DNA of 34,245 nt, from contig NZ_CACSKD010000025.1 in assembly GCF_902706285.1 (NCBI RefSeq), positions 1 through 34,245 of the forward strand. The letters run 5' to 3'. The translations under genes and the position numbers were made by a program. The notes under the pieces are model-generated. The model saw only the letters and a program-made list of their open reading frames with translations. It ran no database searches and was not told the origin of the DNA. Origin of the DNA: Rhizobium sp. 18055 (GTDB taxonomy: Bacteria > Pseudomonadota > Alphaproteobacteria > Rhizobiales > Rhizobiaceae). Below are positions 7,585 through 16,005 of this stretch, in pieces; position 1 is the first letter of the stretch; every line of letters starts with the position of its first letter.

Positions 7585-7950
7585 ATGACCCGTCGCCGGT
7601 TCGACCTGACTGATTTCGAATGGAGCATTATCCAGCCGCTTCTTCCTAACAAGCCTCGCGGCGTCCCGCGAGTTGACGACCGGCGCGTAATCAACGGCAT
7701 TTTGTGGCGATTTCGGACCGGCTCGCCCTGGGCGGATGTTCCTGAGCGCTATGGCCCATACACAACCTGTCGTTTTGTTCGTTGGCGAAAGGCTGGCGTC
7801 TGGGACCATGTTCTGGAGGAGGTCTCAAGGGCCTTCGACGGCGATATTGTCATGATCGACAGTTCCTGTGTCCGCGTTCATCAACATGCGGCCACGGGAA
7901 AAAGGGGGATCAAGACGATGGCTGCATGGGACGTTCCCGCGGCGGCTTGA
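7585..7950 (+). CDS. IS5-family transposase OrfA
   Basis: The N-terminal 121 residues of a DDE transposase, starting MTRRRFDLTDFEW with TTGGAGG upstream. It includes the DUF4096-like N-terminal domain (NGILWRFRTGSPWADVPERYG) and the first catalytic Asp (VMIDSS). The frame stops shortly after a GGGAAAAAGGGGG run (A5 at 7899-7903). A -1 ribosomal frameshift there would join it to the second frame and produce the full transposase, as is known for IS427-group elements. Confidence 0.85.
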   Translation: MTRRRFDLTDFEWSIIQPLLPNKPRGVPRVDDRRVINGILWRFRTGSPWADVPERYGPYTTCRFVRWRKAGVWDHVLEEVSRAFDGDIVMIDSSCVRVHQHAATGKRGIKTMAAWDVPAAA

Positions 7951-8342
7951 CGACGAAGATCCATGCTCTTGTTGATGCAGATGGCCGTCCAATTGGCATC
8001 GACCTTACCCCAGGACAAGTGCACGACAGCAGGGTCGCCGAGCCAATGCTGAAGGATATCGGAAAAGGTGCCATACTTTTGGCAGACAGGGCTTATGATA
8101 CAAACGCCCTTCGAGCCTTGGCAAAAACAAAACGGGCCTGGGCCAATATTCCAGCAAAGCGAAACCGCAAGGAGAGCTTCCCGTTCAGCTCATGGGTCTA
8201 TCGGCAGCGAAACCTCGTCGAACGCTTCTTCAACAAGCTCAAGCAGTTCAGAGGGATTGCCACTCGATATGACAAGGACCCCCAAAACTTCCTAGCAGCC
8301 GTAAAACTACTCGCCACCCGCATCTGGATCAGGTCGTTATGA
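7782..8342 (+). CDS. IS5-family transposase OrfB (frameshifted C-terminal part)
   Basis: This frame carries the rest of the DDE domain: GRSRGGLTTKIHALVDADG, the second catalytic Asp in LLADRAYD and the catalytic Glu in RQRNLVERFFNKLKQF. It ends IWIRSL with TGA overlapping the terminal repeat. The part upstream of about 7900 is probably not translated from 7782; the product is more likely the OrfA-OrfB fusion made by -1 frameshifting at the A5 run. All three catalytic residues are intact across the two frames, so the element may be active. Confidence 0.8.
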   Translation: MAKGWRLGPCSGGGLKGLRRRYCHDRQFLCPRSSTCGHGKKGDQDDGCMGRSRGGLTTKIHALVDADGRPIGIDLTPGQVHDSRVAEPMLKDIGKGAILLADRAYDTNALRALAKTKRAWANIPAKRNRKESFPFSSWVYRQRNLVERFFNKLKQFRGIATRYDKDPQNFLAAVKLLATRIWIRSL

Positions 8343-8344
8343 GT

Positions 8345-9034
8345 CTACGCCCTAGTTCGGGTCTCCTCGATCGGCACTGCGGCGATCTCGATCCGGTCAC
8401 GGATCGCGCCCACTCCAAGTCCTTCGACGAGGCTCCGAATTGCCTTGCGCTTCAGCTCGGACTCGACCTGCCCCTCAAGTGTGACGTGCCCATCCTTGAC
8501 CGTGACCTGCACCTTTTGGGGAGTCAGCCCGAGATCGGATCGAAGGCGGGTACGCAATGCAAGTCTTATCGAAGCGTCTCCCCGAGGCAGGACCGTAGCC
8601 GGAGCATCGACGATGAGAGGTAAGATGTCCCGCCTGCTGACGATACCGATCAGCTTTCCGTCCTCAACGATCGGCAGACGCTTGATCCGATGAGCCTGGA
8701 GGCTTTCAGCGATGTCGGAAATCTCGCTGTCAGGACCCGCGACGATCACGTCTTGGGACATGACATCGGCAACTGACCACCCGTTACTGGTGATATACCG
8801 TTCGAGATCAAGCTCCGAAATGACTTCCGGTGGTCGCGCCGGTCGAGATGACAGCCTTATTTCCCGTCGAAGCAAAACGTCGCCTTCGGTCAGCATTCCG
8901 CAGACGCGCCCCTGGTCGTCTACCACGGGGAGACCACTGACGTTATTTTGAAGCATGATGGCTACGGCATGTCGAACGCCGGTCGTCGGGCTGATGTGGA
9001 CTACGTCCTTAGTCATGACGTCCTTGGCCTGCAT
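8345..9034 (-). CDS. CBS-pair and BON domain protein
   Basis: A 229-residue soluble protein. Two CBS domains (residues about 7-60, opening DVMTKDVVHISP, and about 92-148, opening DVMSQDVIVAGP) should bind an adenine nucleotide. A BON domain follows (VQVTVKDGHVTLEGQV, about 170-220). Such proteins act as energy sensors or stress proteins; the partner is unknown. An FNR-type box 71 bases upstream suggests low-oxygen induction. The IS5-type insertion at CTAG changes the end: rejoining the flanks predicts an original end of EETRTS-stop, now EETRTRA-stop with the last codons supplied by the IS repeat. Function is probably unaffected. Confidence 0.85.
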   Translation of the reverse strand: MQAKDVMTKDVVHISPTTGVRHAVAIMLQNNVSGLPVVDDQGRVCGMLTEGDVLLRREIRLSSRPARPPEVISELDLERYITSNGWSVADVMSQDVIVAGPDSEISDIAESLQAHRIKRLPIVEDGKLIGIVSRRDILPLIVDAPATVLPRGDASIRLALRTRLRSDLGLTPQKVQVTVKDGHVTLEGQVESELKRKAIRSLVEGLGVGAIRDRIEIAAVPIEETRTRA

Positions 9035-9098
9035 CTGTCTGCCTCACATTTGTAAGTAATGAATGGTGAGACGGTAGTCGTTTGAAATGAACCTCGCT

Positions 9099-9112
9099 TT
9101 GACTTTGATCAA
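9099..9112 (-). promoter_or_regulatory. FNR/FixK-type box upstream of the CBS-BON gene
   Basis: On the minus strand TTGAT-CAAA-GTCAA, one mismatch from the perfect palindrome, centred 71 bases upstream of the CBS-BON start. It overlaps the stop codon of ccmH, so it separates the CBS-BON gene from the ccm operon as its own promoter. Confidence 0.65.
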
Positions 9113-9606
9113 AGAAGCGGCGGGTTCAGCAGCTTCTGAAGCTTCCTTTCCTCTTCCGAATTCAGACAAGTCCCCGTCGGCCTGCGGGCGCTTCGTCGCG
9201 AAAAGACCAGCAGTGAGATGCCACCGGCGAGAATGAGAACGAGGGGCGATCCCCAGAGCGTCATAGTGCGGACGCTGAAGCGCGGCTTCAACAGCACAAA
9301 TTCGCCGTATCGCGAGACTATGTAGTTCAGAACCTGCTCGTCGCTCTCGCCATTCTTTAAGCGGTCGCGCACCAACAGCCTGAGGTCTCTTGCAAGTTCA
9401 GCGTTGGAATCGTCGATCGACTGGTTCTGGCAGACCATGCAACGCAGTTCCCCCGACAGCGTCCGCGCCCGGCTCTCCATCGCAGGGTGGGACAGCATCT
9501 CATCCGGGTTCACGGCGAGAGCCGGGAGTGGCGACACCGTTGTCAAGAACACCTGCACGAGCCGGCCCGACATCCGAAAAAGGTGGGAGCATCTCACCGC
9601 CTTCAT
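9109..9606 (-). CDS. ccmH: Cytochrome c maturation protein CcmH (CycL)
   Basis: CcmH (CycL) is a membrane-anchored periplasmic thiol protein that works with CcmG and CcmF on apocytochrome c. The signature LRCMVCQNQSIDDS is intact. There is an N-terminal signal/hydrophobic stretch and a C-terminal transmembrane helix (LWGSPLVLILAGGISLLVF). Its length of 165 residues suits the short CcmH form; the TPR part is the separate CcmI here. The start ATG overlaps the ccmF stop by two bases (9603-9606), the last link of a ccmI-E-F-H operon. Its own stop lies in the FNR-type box of the next gene. Confidence 0.93.
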   Translation of the reverse strand: MKAVRCSHLFRMSGRLVQVFLTTVSPLPALAVNPDEMLSHPAMESRARTLSGELRCMVCQNQSIDDSNAELARDLRLLVRDRLKNGESDEQVLNYIVSRYGEFVLLKPRFSVRTMTLWGSPLVLILAGGISLLVFSRRSARRPTGTCLNSEEERKLQKLLNPPLL

Positions 9607-11588
9607 TCCGCGAGCTCCATTGCTGCAACGGCCTTAACCTTGCGCCGGGGCACACCGACCCGTAGGCGCCGATCGCTAAGCGAAACGAAGCCTCCTGAAG
9701 CCATGACCAAAGCGCCGCCCCAGATGCACAGAATGAAGGGCTTCCACCACACGCGCACGACGATGCCGCCGTCATTGGTCGGGTCGCCGAGGGAGACATA
9801 AAGTTGGCTCAAACCGAAGGTCAGGATCCCCGCCTCGGTCGTCGGCATTTGGCGCGCGCTGTACACACGCTTGGCTGACCAGACGTCGGCGACATCGACT
9901 CCGCCTCGGCGGATGCTGAAATGACCGCGGTCTTCCCTGTAGTTCGGTCCGGACGCCGGCTGCATTCCGTCGAAATGCAGCGAGTAGCCGCCCGCATCGG
10001 TGGTTTCGCCAGGCTTCATCTGCAGCACATGCTCAGTCGCAAAGGTCGAGACCGCGACGATGCCGAGAACGGTGATTCCTAGACCGGCATGCGCAAGCGC
10101 CGTACCGAAGGCCGACCGCGGCAGACCGGTCAGCCTGCGCCAGGCGACATTTGCCGCCACCTTGCCGATACCGGCGCGGTACCAGAGATCGGCACCAGCG
10201 CCAAACACGAGGAACAGTCCGGCAGCAAGGCCGAGAACCGAAAGGACTGGGCCGCCATGCTCGATATAAAATAAGACAAGTGCAGCAGCGAAAGCGACGC
10301 CCGCGACCACATAGAGCCGCTGCAGGGCGCCAAGAAGATCGCCGCGCTTCCAAGCGAGCAGCGGTCCGAAGGGCACCACAAGTAGCAGTGGGATCATCAG
10401 CAGCCCGAAGGTCATATTAAAGAAGGGCGGACCGACCGAGATCTTGTCGCTAGTCAGCGTTTCCAGCAGCAGAGGATAAAGCGTGCCCGTCAGCACCGTG
10501 CCGCAGGCTACGGTCAGGATCAGGTTGTTCAGAACCAGCGCGCCCTCGCGTGAGATCGGCGCAAACAGCCCGCCCGCCGAAAGGAGCGGCGCGCGGAAGG
10601 CAAAAAGCGACAGCGCCCCGCCGATGAAGATCAACAGAATACAGAGAATGAAGACGCCTCGGCTCGGGTCGCTCGCAAAGGCATGGACCGAGGTAAGTAC
10701 GCCGGAGCGCACTAGGAACGTCCCCATCAGCGACAGCGAGAAAGTCAGGATAGCCAGCAGGACCGTCCAGATCTTCAGCGCCTCGCGTTTTTCCATGACA
10801 AGCGCCGAGTGCAGCAGTGCCGTTCCCGCCAGCCAGGGCATGAAGGAGGCGTTCTCGACCGGATCCCAGAACCACCAGCCACCCCAGCCGAGCTCGTAAT
10901 ACGCCCAATAGGAACCCATCGCGATACCCAGCGTAAGAAAGGTCCAGGCGGCCAGCGTCCAAGGGCGTACCCAGCGCGCCCAGGCAGCATCAATGCGTCC
11001 TTCGATGAGAGCCGCAACGGCAAATGAAAAACAGACGGAGAAGCCAACATAGCCGAGATATAGAAGCGGCGGATGGATCGCGAGGCCGATATCCTGCAGT
11101 ACCGGGTTCAGGTCACGACCTTCGGCCGGCGCCGGATCGAGACGAACGAAAGGGTTGGAGGTCAGAAGAATGAAGAGGATAAACGCGACAGAGACCCAGG
11201 CCTGAACCGCCAATACATTGGCTCGTAGCGTGTTCGGTAGATTGCGCCCGAAGAGCGCCACCATTGCACTGAACAGTGCAAGAATTAGCAGCCAGAGCAT
11301 CATCGATCCCTCGTGATTGCCCCAGACGCCGGAATATTTGTAGATCAGCGGCACCAGCGAATGCGAGTTCTGCCAGACATTCTCGACCGAGAAGTCTGAC
11401 ACGACATGCGCGTAGGTGAGCGTACCGAATGAGAAGGCAACGAGGCCGAAGAGAACGATCGAGCCGAGCGGCGCGACTTCCATCATCGCGTGATCGCGGC
11501 GGCGCGCGCCGATGAGGGGAACGACCGAAAGGATGATCGCCGTCGCCAGCGCGAGAACGAGTGCGTAGTGGCCGATCTCGATGATCAT
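9603..11588 (-). CDS. ccmF: Cytochrome c haem lyase subunit CcmF (CycK)
   Basis: CcmF is the core of the haem lyase, receiving haem from CcmE and attaching it to apocytochrome c. The 661-residue protein has many transmembrane helices (about 14-15) and the haem-handling WWD signature (GWGGWWFWDPVENASFMPW), with HPPLLYLGY, a conserved His segment, before it. Its length is normal for the family. It overlaps ccmE by four bases upstream and ccmH by a few bases downstream, so the genes should be translated together. Confidence 0.96.
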   Translation of the reverse strand: MIIEIGHYALVLALATAIILSVVPLIGARRRDHAMMEVAPLGSIVLFGLVAFSFGTLTYAHVVSDFSVENVWQNSHSLVPLIYKYSGVWGNHEGSMMLWLLILALFSAMVALFGRNLPNTLRANVLAVQAWVSVAFILFILLTSNPFVRLDPAPAEGRDLNPVLQDIGLAIHPPLLYLGYVGFSVCFSFAVAALIEGRIDAAWARWVRPWTLAAWTFLTLGIAMGSYWAYYELGWGGWWFWDPVENASFMPWLAGTALLHSALVMEKREALKIWTVLLAILTFSLSLMGTFLVRSGVLTSVHAFASDPSRGVFILCILLIFIGGALSLFAFRAPLLSAGGLFAPISREGALVLNNLILTVACGTVLTGTLYPLLLETLTSDKISVGPPFFNMTFGLLMIPLLLVVPFGPLLAWKRGDLLGALQRLYVVAGVAFAAALVLFYIEHGGPVLSVLGLAAGLFLVFGAGADLWYRAGIGKVAANVAWRRLTGLPRSAFGTALAHAGLGITVLGIVAVSTFATEHVLQMKPGETTDAGGYSLHFDGMQPASGPNYREDRGHFSIRRGGVDVADVWSAKRVYSARQMPTTEAGILTFGLSQLYVSLGDPTNDGGIVVRVWWKPFILCIWGGALVMASGGFVSLSDRRLRVGVPRRKVKAVAAMELAE

Positions 11589-12037
11589 TGTTTCGCTTCC
11601 CCGTGTTGCCAGAGCCCTTGTTCTTTCAGCTTTTCAGCGACGTCCTTGGGGACGTACCGCTCATCATGCTTGGCAAGTACTGTGTCCGCTGAAAAAAGTT
11701 GGCCATCGGCTCCGAACTTCCCTTCGGTGACTACGCCTTGTCCTTCGCGGAAAAGGTCTGGGAGAATTCCAGCGTATCGAACATGCACAACCGCCCCGCC
11801 GAGGTCGGTAACCGTGAAATCAACGTCGGTTCCTGTGCCCCGCTTTATGCTGCCTTCACCGACGAGACCACCTAGACGAATTCTAGTTCCGGGGTGAACG
11901 CCTTCCGCCGCGAGATCCGATGGCATGTAGAAGTAAGCAACGGACTGGCTGAAGGCAAACATAACTAGGAAAACCGCAGCCATTATAAAAGTCATGCCAC
12001 CGGCGATGGCTGCGAGCCGTTTCTGCTTTCGCGTCAT
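11585..12037 (-). CDS. ccmE: Haem chaperone CcmE (CycJ)
   Basis: CcmE is a membrane-anchored periplasmic OB-fold protein that carries haem covalently on one histidine. The haem-binding motif is present as LAKHDERYVPKD (His then conserved Tyr and Pro). One N-terminal helix (about residues 9-32) anchors it. Its 150 residues are typical. The start overlaps the ccmI stop (12034-12037) and the stop overlaps the ccmF start. Confidence 0.96.
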   Translation of the reverse strand: MTRKQKRLAAIAGGMTFIMAAVFLVMFAFSQSVAYFYMPSDLAAEGVHPGTRIRLGGLVGEGSIKRGTGTDVDFTVTDLGGAVVHVRYAGILPDLFREGQGVVTEGKFGADGQLFSADTVLAKHDERYVPKDVAEKLKEQGLWQHGEAKQ

Positions 12038-13158
12038 TGATCCGTTTTCCTTTCGACATCAAATTCGCGCGCGGCCGCGATTAGCTTCGAACCTTCGTCA
12101 CTGTTAGCCGGAAATTTCCCCAGCGCGCGTTCGAGCGCATCTTCCGCGCGAGACTTGTCATGAATGGCCCCATATGAAGTAATAAGCTGCAACCAGCCTG
12201 GAAAGTTGACCGGATTTCTTGCCAGCTTTTCCTCAAGGCGCGTCAGCATGCCGCGGATCATCTTCGTCTGATCATCAGCGCCCAGTGCGCTCGCAGCCGC
12301 AACTTGCGCCTCGGTCGGCCCAAGAGGAACGCCGGCGGTTGGGGTCACGGACGTCCCACCGTTTTTAGCGACATGGTCGTTAACGAGCGGAAGCCATGGT
12401 GCGCCCGCAGGCGAATCCTTGGCGAGCGCCTCGAAGCCCATTTGCGCATCTTCACCTCTTCCCGCCTGTTCCAGGCCCAGAGCGCTGTAGAATCTGGCTC
12501 GTGGATTTTGCGGATCGATCGCCAAGGCCCGTTCCAGCACGATTTTGACCGCATCCGTGACCTTGCCATTTGAAGTGGCCAGAAGCGCTTCGGTCAAACC
12601 ATTTAGCCTGTCAGTACTGGAGCCTTGCAGCCTGATAGCCTTTTCATAAGCCTGGGCAGCGTCAGCGGCACGATCGGTTCTCAGGTAGATCGGCGCGATC
12701 ACGTCCCACCCGCGCCCGTCGTCCGGCGCTTTCTCAAGATGAACTTCCGTCTTGCGGATCAAGATAGCGAGATCTTGACCGGGATGAGCGAGCCGCTCTT
12801 GCAGTGGGAGCGACGGTAGGTCCGGCGAGCCAACGGCGACGTAAAGGGAGATGCTAGCAAGCGACAGGAAGGCCGCTATAGCTAGTTTCACCTTTCCCAG
12901 TGACGAAGGACGAATCTTTCTTTCTTCCGCGTCGGATTCTCGAAACAAACGCCTTGCGGTCTCGGCCCGTGCCAGCTCGTACTCCTCAACGCTGATCCTG
13001 TCGTCCGCGCGTTCGCGGAGGAGTTCCGCGATTTGATCGCGGTAGACCCGCCCTGCACCGTTTTCCGGCGCGACGGCACGACTCGGCGTCGACAGGGGAT
13101 GAAGTAACACGGCCGTCACGATACCCGTGATGCCCGCGAAGATTATCCAAATGATCAT
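12034..13158 (-). CDS. ccmI: Cytochrome c maturation protein CcmI (CycH)
   Basis: CcmI presents apocytochrome c to the CcmFH haem lyase. The 374-residue protein starts MIIWIIFAGITGIVTAVLL (first helix), then a cytoplasmic loop (YRDQIAELLRE), a second helix (AIAAFLSLASISLYVAV) and a periplasmic TPR region (VIAPIYLRTDRAADAAQAYEKA and following repeats). The frame extends to 13212, but the extra residues fall into the FNR-type box region, so the ATG at 13158 is preferred although its Shine-Dalgarno is weak. It is the first gene of ccmIEFH. Confidence 0.92.
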   Translation of the reverse strand: MIIWIIFAGITGIVTAVLLHPLSTPSRAVAPENGAGRVYRDQIAELLRERADDRISVEEYELARAETARRLFRESDAEERKIRPSSLGKVKLAIAAFLSLASISLYVAVGSPDLPSLPLQERLAHPGQDLAILIRKTEVHLEKAPDDGRGWDVIAPIYLRTDRAADAAQAYEKAIRLQGSSTDRLNGLTEALLATSNGKVTDAVKIVLERALAIDPQNPRARFYSALGLEQAGRGEDAQMGFEALAKDSPAGAPWLPLVNDHVAKNGGTSVTPTAGVPLGPTEAQVAAASALGADDQTKMIRGMLTRLEEKLARNPVNFPGWLQLITSYGAIHDKSRAEDALERALGKFPANSDEGSKLIAAAREFDVERKTDQ

Positions 13159-13211
13159 GTTCAAACGTACTCTGTTGCGAGAGCACAATAGCGCCGTTTC
13201 TGCCCCGGACA

Positions 13212-13225
13212 TTGACGGGGATCAA
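13212..13225 (-). promoter_or_regulatory. FNR/FixK-type box upstream of ccmI
   Basis: On the minus strand TTGAT-CCCC-GTCAA, one mismatch from the perfect palindrome, centred about 60 bases before the ccmI ATG. It lies between ccmI and the end of the response-regulator gene. Confidence 0.7.
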
Positions 13226-13236
13226 TTATCGCGCTG

Positions 13237-13956
13237 TTAAAGCACACGTCCTGTGAAGACGTAGCCGACGCCACGGACCGACTGGATCAAAGCGGGCGCC
13301 TTCGGATCCGGTTCGATCTTCTTGCGGAGTCTCACGATCTGGGCGTCGATTACGCGATCGAAAGCCTCAAGGTTCCTATTCCGGGTGAGCTCCATTAGAG
13401 TTTCCCTAGACAATACCCGCCCAGAATGCCGAACGAAAACCAGAAGCATGTCGAACTCGCCGGTTGTAAGCGGAACATCGTCTCCTTCGGGAGAGCTCAG
13501 CCTACGTCGAGGCACGTCAAGACAATAGCCTTCGAAACGGAAAGCTTCGTCCGCTGGAGAGGATTTTCCAGCGGGAAGAGTTGCAACGGCCCGTCGTCGA
13601 AGGACAGTTCTCAGGCGGGCGAGGAGTTCGCGAAGGTGAAATGGCTTTGCGACATAGTCGTCGGCGCCGAACTCAAGTCCGATGACCTTATCAGTGACAT
13701 CGTCCTGCCCCGTCAGCATTAGCACGGGAACGTCGGATTTGCCGCGAAGCTCCTTGAGCAGGTCAAAGCCGTTCTCTCCGCCGGGAAGAACGAGATCAAG
13801 AAAAATGGCAACATACTCGTGCTTCGATAGTTCTGCGCGCATCCCCGCGCCATTTGCGACTGCCGTTACACGGTAGCCGCTATCATCGAAATATCGGACG
13901 AGCATCTGCCTGATCCGGGCATCGTCATCGACGACGAGAATACGATCCGGTTCCAT
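13237..13956 (-). CDS. OmpR/PhoB-family response regulator, candidate FxkR
   Basis: A 239-residue two-domain regulator. The receiver has the acidic pocket (VVDDD), the phospho-acceptor Asp in FLDLVLPG, Thr in MLTGQDD and Lys in AKPFHLREL. The C-terminal winged helix is of the OmpR type (LTTGEFDMLLVF, IDAQIVRLRKKIE, IQSVRGVGYVF). The start at 13956 follows ACGGAGG; the frame extends 11 codons further without need. No cognate kinase is adjacent. In Rhizobium etli, as I recall, an OmpR-family regulator (FxkR) links hybrid FixL to fixK in the absence of FixJ. This gene shares the window with a hybrid FixL and a fixK, so it is a candidate FxkR. That assignment is inference. Confidence 0.85.
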   Translation of the reverse strand: MEPDRILVVDDDARIRQMLVRYFDDSGYRVTAVANGAGMRAELSKHEYVAIFLDLVLPGGENGFDLLKELRGKSDVPVLMLTGQDDVTDKVIGLEFGADDYVAKPFHLRELLARLRTVLRRRAVATLPAGKSSPADEAFRFEGYCLDVPRRRLSSPEGDDVPLTTGEFDMLLVFVRHSGRVLSRETLMELTRNRNLEAFDRVIDAQIVRLRKKIEPDPKAPALIQSVRGVGYVFTGRVL

Positions 13957-14052
13957 ATGCCTCCGTCCTGCTGCCTGTGGGCACCACACATAACGCAGGA
14001 TTGCAGGCCGCGCTACCGCCGGCGGACCAGTAGGTTTGGATTAACCCGCTTT

Positions 14053-14078
14053 CGCCCGCGAAAAACGAGACGCGGGCG
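14053..14078 (-). terminator. Hairpin downstream of the second chemoreceptor gene
   Basis: CGCCCGCG (14053-14060) pairs perfectly with CGCGGGCG (14071-14078) around a 10-base loop, shortly after the chemoreceptor stop on the minus strand. No T run follows. Confidence 0.4.
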
Positions 14079-14091
14079 ATAGCGCAGCAGA

Positions 14092-16005
14092 TCAGAATTC
14101 CTCCCAATCGGCCAAAGCCTGAGCAGCCGTGGCCGCGCGTCCTAGCGAAGGTCTGAGGATGCTTATGTTCCCGCCCCTGCGGAGCGCCTGGTCGGACTGC
14201 TGGGCGGCAGTGGTACGTAGAAGCTGAAACGCGGAAATGAATGATCGTAGTTTTCCGCTTTCACCGGCGAGCGTGGCGCTCGCAGCATTTGTCTCCTCCA
14301 CCATCGCAGCGTTCTTCTGTGTCACCTGGTCCATCTCGTTTACGGCAGTGTTCACCTGCGTCAGGCCGACCGACTGCTCCTTGGCGGATATGGCGATCGA
14401 ATCCATGTGCTGGTTGATCTTGGCAACATGTTTCTGGATCATCTCGAGCGCGCTCCCGGTCTCGCGGACCAGCGCGACGCCGCTCAAGACCTCCGTCTCG
14501 GATGTGCGGATGAGATCCTTGATCTCACGCGCGGCGTTTGCGGAGCGTTGCGCAAGTTCTCGGACCTCCTGGGCGACCACCGCAAATCCTTTGCCCGCCT
14601 CTCCGGCCCGCGCCGCCTCGACGCCTGCGTTCAACGCCAGGAGATTGGTCTGGAACGCGATGTCGTCGATTACGCCGATGATGCTGGATATTTGCCGTGA
14701 AGATCCCTCGATCTTCTCGATCGCATCTACCGCCCTCGCGACAACCTGAGCCGAATGCTCTGCGCTCTCCTCCGCTTCCGCGGCAACGGATCGGGCCTCA
14801 TCTGCCCGTCGGGACGAGTTCGAAACGTTGGCGGTGATCTGGTCGAGCGCGGCGGCGGTCTCTTCGAGAGACGCCGCCTGCTGTTCGGTCCGCTTAGACA
14901 GGTCGTCTGCGCTTCGGCTGACCTCCTGCGATCCTGCGTCAATCGCCGCCGTCGCCTGCGAGACCGCAAAAAGCGTCTGTGCGAGCTGGGACACAGCGCT
15001 GTTGAAGTCGGTCCGCAGCCCTTCGAAATCGGAGGCGAACGGCGTATCAAGGTTGAAGGTGAGATCTCCTCCCGCAAGGTGCTTGAGGCCGGATCCCAGG
15101 CTTTGGGTAGCGGTTCCCATCTCTTCAGCGCGCCGCCGCTCGATCTCAGCATTGCGCCGGCGCTCGTCCTCGGTGCGACCGCGAGTTTCGTCGGCCTCAC
15201 GCTCCAGTTCAACGCCGCGCTGCCCGTTTTCCTTGAAGACTTGGACAGCGCGAGCCATGGCGCCGATTTCATCGCGACGGTCGCGCTCCGTGACTTCGGT
15301 AGAATAGTCCGCATCGGCAAGGCGGCGCATAGCCTCGGACAGATCCCTGACTGGAGCCACCAGCCATTTGCGCACACCTGCCAAGCCAAGGAGGGGGAAT
15401 ACGGAAAGACCCGCGAGGATGGAAGCCACAGTCGTCCAGATAGCGCTTCCCGCGGCAGCCTCTGCGGCGTCGTCCTTCGCGTCTACGTCGCCGATAAGCT
15501 TCTGCGCGACTTCGACCGAGGTTTTTGACACTTCCGGGAATTGAGGCTGGCATTGTGTGAGGAATTCCGCCTGTGAAGCCAGAACTTCTTCGGAAGCCGT
15601 CGCGACGAGTGCCTTTTGGACCGAGAGCTTGCACGTTTCATCGATGATCCGCAGGCCCCGGATTTTGATGGGTTTTAGTTCCTCGTTGCCCGGCAAGGCC
15701 GCAATTGCGGTGTCGATGAATTTAACGAAGCTTTGACGCGCGGTGTCCAGTTCCGCCATAGCAGACCGGTTTGCGGCGTCGCTCCGCGACATGAGCATGT
15801 CGCTAATCGCCGCCCGTGCGGTTTGAAGAGAGCGGTTCGCGCGCGCGAGATTGATGACTGCAGTTTCCTCACCTTGCAACAGGCCCTGATACTGCTTGTC
15901 GATCGACAACATCTGGTAACTCGAGTAGGCGACCGCACATAGGACAAAGAGCCCCACCGACGCGAGAAGTGTAAGAAATTTGATTGTGATGGACAGATGG
16001 CGCAT
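14092..16005 (-). CDS. Methyl-accepting chemotaxis protein with CheR-binding tail
   Basis: A 637-residue classic chemoreceptor: TM1 at about residues 9-31, a periplasmic helical-bundle domain to about 185, TM2 (IWTTVASILAGLSVFPLLGL), HAMP (VAPVRDLSEAMRRLADADYS), then the MCP signalling domain with the tip region IAFQTNLLALNAGVEAARA. The C-terminus ends DWEEF, matching the xWxxF pentapeptide that tethers CheR/CheB. Helical-bundle sensor domains bind small ligands, but the ligand cannot be read from the sequence. The start follows GCGGAG at good spacing. It stands alone, with a terminator-like hairpin after it. Placement inside a microaerobic island suggests a link to aerotaxis or energy taxis, which is inference. 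Confidence 0.93.
   Translation of the reverse strand: MRHLSITIKFLTLLASVGLFVLCAVAYSSYQMLSIDKQYQGLLQGEETAVINLARANRSLQTARAAISDMLMSRSDAANRSAMAELDTARQSFVKFIDTAIAALPGNEELKPIKIRGLRIIDETCKLSVQKALVATASEEVLASQAEFLTQCQPQFPEVSKTSVEVAQKLIGDVDAKDDAAEAAAGSAIWTTVASILAGLSVFPLLGLAGVRKWLVAPVRDLSEAMRRLADADYSTEVTERDRRDEIGAMARAVQVFKENGQRGVELEREADETRGRTEDERRRNAEIERRRAEEMGTATQSLGSGLKHLAGGDLTFNLDTPFASDFEGLRTDFNSAVSQLAQTLFAVSQATAAIDAGSQEVSRSADDLSKRTEQQAASLEETAAALDQITANVSNSSRRADEARSVAAEAEESAEHSAQVVARAVDAIEKIEGSSRQISSIIGVIDDIAFQTNLLALNAGVEAARAGEAGKGFAVVAQEVRELAQRSANAAREIKDLIRTSETEVLSGVALVRETGSALEMIQKHVAKINQHMDSIAISAKEQSVGLTQVNTAVNEMDQVTQKNAAMVEETNAASATLAGESGKLRSFISAFQLLRTTAAQQSDQALRRGGNISILRPSLGRAATAAQALADWEEF

Larger units (their letters stand above)
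7511..8351 (+). mobile_element. Complete IS5-family (IS427-type) insertion sequence, 841 bp
   Basis: The ends are 15-base inverted repeats with 12 matches (GCCCTACACTCATAA at the left, GGCGTAGACTCATAA reading inwards from the right). Both ends are flanked by the direct repeat CTAG (7507-7510 and 8352-8355), the target duplication. Inside are two overlapping transposase frames. The element sits exactly at the 3' end of the CBS-BON gene. A related but clearly diverged copy in the opposite orientation lies at the right edge of the window. Confidence 0.88.
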
